Below, one piece after another: positions 61,700 through 64,000 of a DNA stretch of 64,000 nucleotides. This stretch comes from Symsagittifera roscoffensis. Taxonomy: Eukaryota; Xenacoelomorpha; Acoela; Convolutidae. A program made the translations under genes and the position numbers. The stretch covers positions 38,368,706 to 38,432,705 of the forward strand of contig NC_087064.1 of NCBI RefSeq assembly GCF_963678635.1, read 5' to 3'. Under the pieces are notes generated by a model. That model was not told the DNA's origin. It made no database searches and worked only from the letters and a program-made list of their open reading frames with translations. How positions within the stretch are numbered: position 1 is the stretch's first letter; each line of letters starts with the position of its first letter.

Positions 61700-64000
61700 A
61701 CTGACTTGATTCAAGGCATAGAAAAAACGTGTTTTTTTTCCATCAACTAACTTGAATGCAATTCAGAATGCCCTAATCTGATTGCTGTAATTGGTCAAGC
61801 TATCCAAATATACCATTGCTTACGCATTTACTGAATATCCAACCCCACCACTATGGAAAAACGGGCAATAATCGGATTAGTAATATAAGTAGTAGTTGTA
61901 GTAACTCAAGTTATAATTTTTATTACTCGCTGTCGCGACCATTCGAAAAATGTGGAGGAACTTGTATTCGGGTGTGTTCTAGTTTTTCCCACAAAAAATC
62001 AGGTAACTCAAGTAATCATTGATATGGGTCGAGTGATATGTCATATCAAAGCCCTCTCAGTCGTGATTGAAACGACATTTAAACCTTGTGATTTGTTTTT
62101 CTCAGTTCCGAGAAAAACCAGTCCGAAATTTTCTGATTTCGGTCTAATTTCAAGATAATAAGGTGAGGCTGAGCAGGCTTACAAAAGCTGATTTATGCTT
62201 AATTTAACCTTTTTCAAGTAAAGTTGATTTTGGAGTTTTAGCGCCAATTTGTAAATCAAAAGCTTCAAATTTTGAAAATTTTCTGCAAAAAAAAGTATTT
62301 GAAGATTTTTATTTAGTTATTTTTTTTTACAAAAACTGTTTTCCAATTGGCCTATTTCTATGAATGTCGAATATGCCTAAGTCTAATTAATGTTTAATTT
62401 TATTGCTAATTTCAACTAGTGTTTGCGAAAGGTAGATTTGCCTCTGTGATAAACATCATGACACGAGCTTCATCCGTTTGCATTAAGCGCGTTGTGGATG
62501 GTAGGTATTACCGAAGTGTATGTCTTCTCTCAGGCGGCCGCAGTATAGTGGTTAGAGCCTTAATCGATTATTTATAGTATATTAATTTAATTTGAAAGTT
62601 GAACACCTTAATTACCAGTGGGTTAGGGGATCATAGGGAGGGTTAGCTTATTGTAATCTTACCAACTCATCGAGATAGATTTCCGCTTTTCTACTACCAT
62701 CGTATTAGGCCTCAATTGCATTCACTTTGATGATTTTTTGTGCCTTGAAACATCGGAGAGGAACTTTCCGAGCACCCAGATTCTTAGACTGGAACATTGG
62801 TTTGTGTTCAACGATTTTCTCCAGTTTTTACACATCAACATAATAGATCTGCCATCAAACTTCAAGCGTTTAATACGAAACTTGCTACAGGAGCACTCCA
62901 GAACCTTATACAGTCTGCACAGAACTTGTACCTGGTACTTGCAGTGCCGATGCTGCTCATGTGTTTGCTAAACTAATTTAGTAAATATCTGTGAAATAAT
63001 TTTTTTCTAACACCGCTGTTTTTTTTGTTAAATTTTTAACTTGTTCATGAAATTGCCACTCTCATTTGAGTAATTTAAGTTTTTTACTACTACTTCTACT
63101 CCTACTAGCGCTGCCGAGTCGAATGTTTGAAGGTAGTTGGTGAAAAACCGTTTTTGGAACGCATTTGCCTATTTTCGTATAGTAAAACTGAGAAACACGG
63201 TTTTTCGATAACTATTCCGATTCTGGATGAAAAAAACGAAAATGGCTCGGAAAAAAGCGAAAAATTTTCGAAAAAAAGAACGATTTTCCAGTTTTTTCAT
63301 TAAAATCATCAAACACCGTTTTCTAGTTAAGTCTTATCCTTTTTGGTAATTTTGGAAATTAGTCCATTCATAGATAAAGCTCGGTAAGGTTTTTTTAAAT
63401 GAGCAAAAAGTGATAATCAGAAGTTAAGAAAGTTCTGGCACCAGAACCTCAAATTAGTGCCAAAATTGTCAAAGATTTAAAATCCCATATCTTTCGAACT
63501 TATGCATCTTTTTCATCCATACTCATTGAAAGCATCCTCAATGATCATTTAAATGTTTTAAAGTCGGACCTCCGAATTTCAAACTCTAGCACTTTAATGA
63601 GCTTTGGTCGGTTATTATTTCGCATCGTAAGTCAAAAAAATGCAACTCAATAAAATGGGCTAGCTGGAAAATCGAGTTTCCGAACTTTTCCTGTGCAACA
63701 AAAAGTTTGATGAACTCAAAAACTATCACTGCTGCTACAAAATTTTGAAGACAGCATCATTTTTACCGACTTTTTTATCATAGGAAAGTTTTTTATGACA
63801 GTCCGTTTTACCTACCAGAATTCAAAACCTAGCGATCAAGGTAATAAAAGTAACTAATTTCGTACAAGACTCGTTTCTTTTTTTTGCAAAATTTCGAATG
63901 GCACCAAATACATGAAAAAAGTTGGCTCAAATTAATGTGTGCTATTTCAGGTTACTGAAGGTTTTTATCAGTCTGTTTGGTCTGAAACATATCTATAGAC
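61700..64000. other. AT-rich DNA without supported genes
   Basis: No protein-like frame stands out. The sequence (CTA)n-like at 63078-63108 followed by GCGCTGCCGAGTCGAATG resembles the trinucleotide tail and flank of non-LTR elements elsewhere in the window (3225-3255). It may be a 3'-end scrap. If PDK continues beyond the window, this is intron. Confidence 0.3.

Noticed and set aside
61816-62158. Short frames in the right-hand AT-rich region
   Set aside because: No motif, no splice context and composition equal to background.
62530-62565. tRNA-like box A (AGTATAGTGGTTAGAGCC)
   Set aside because: No box B at a proper distance and no cloverleaf pairing.
59390-64000. Further PDK exons (kinase ATP-binding domain)
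   Set aside because: I looked for the N-box and G-box type text and found none in any frame, so the exons must lie beyond the window.

Overview
The window is AT-rich animal DNA, most likely from an invertebrate. The evidence is spliced host genes with GT-AG introns and a dense load of animal transposable elements. Two host genes are supported. One is an intronless-coding ceramide transfer protein gene (CERT1-like, about 45.0-46.7 kb). The other is the first three exons of a pyruvate dehydrogenase kinase gene (about 58.4-59.4 kb). Almost everything else is mobile or repeated DNA. No rRNA, CRISPR array or bacterial-style operon is present.

Layout, 0-20 kb: a decayed MULE-type DNA transposon with a FLYWCH finger (about 0.2-2.8 kb). 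Then an old non-LTR retrotransposon (minus strand, 3.3-8.5 kb), split by a younger non-LTR element (4468-8143, plus strand). The younger element has a 1218-residue open frame that includes a 2A-like NPGP motif and a PHD finger, with 14-bp target-site duplications on both sides. Next come a remnant RT tail and a 2248-bp tandem duplication (9601-14096) of an internally deleted non-LTR element. A degraded, unrecognised coding-like stretch follows (15.5-18 kb), then more minus-strand non-LTR fragments up to 22.1 kb.

The centre (about 22.26-40.47 kb) is one 18.2-kb Maverick/Polinton-like element bounded by about 140-bp terminal inverted repeats. Its minus-strand left arm is a broken protein-primed family B DNA polymerase. 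The rest holds candidate PC4-like, exonuclease-like and small membrane genes, an FtsK/HerA-type packaging ATPase split by a 340-bp insertion, possible integrase and penton-like fragments, a core-type protein, an intact major capsid protein of the double-jelly-roll family, and an adenovirus-type protease that lacks its catalytic cysteine. A Penelope-like retroelement sits inside it near the right terminus. That element has a PHD-like finger embedded in its RT and a single in-frame TGA exactly at a zinc-ligand position. The copy looks recently active in gene order but is clearly defective.

The right part has another non-LTR element (40.5-44.4 kb), inserted in a repeat whose empty site is visible at 15.5 kb, then CERT1. 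From 47 to 58 kb there is non-coding repeat-rich DNA: a diverged satellite with a unit of about 120-160 bp, a tRNA-derived SINE head, a solo Polinton-type terminus, a TIR element with 10-bp target duplications, direct and inverted copies of a long AT-rich repeat, and a hairpin with about 154-bp arms. The PDK exons, a decayed RTE-like RT and featureless AT-rich DNA complete the window.
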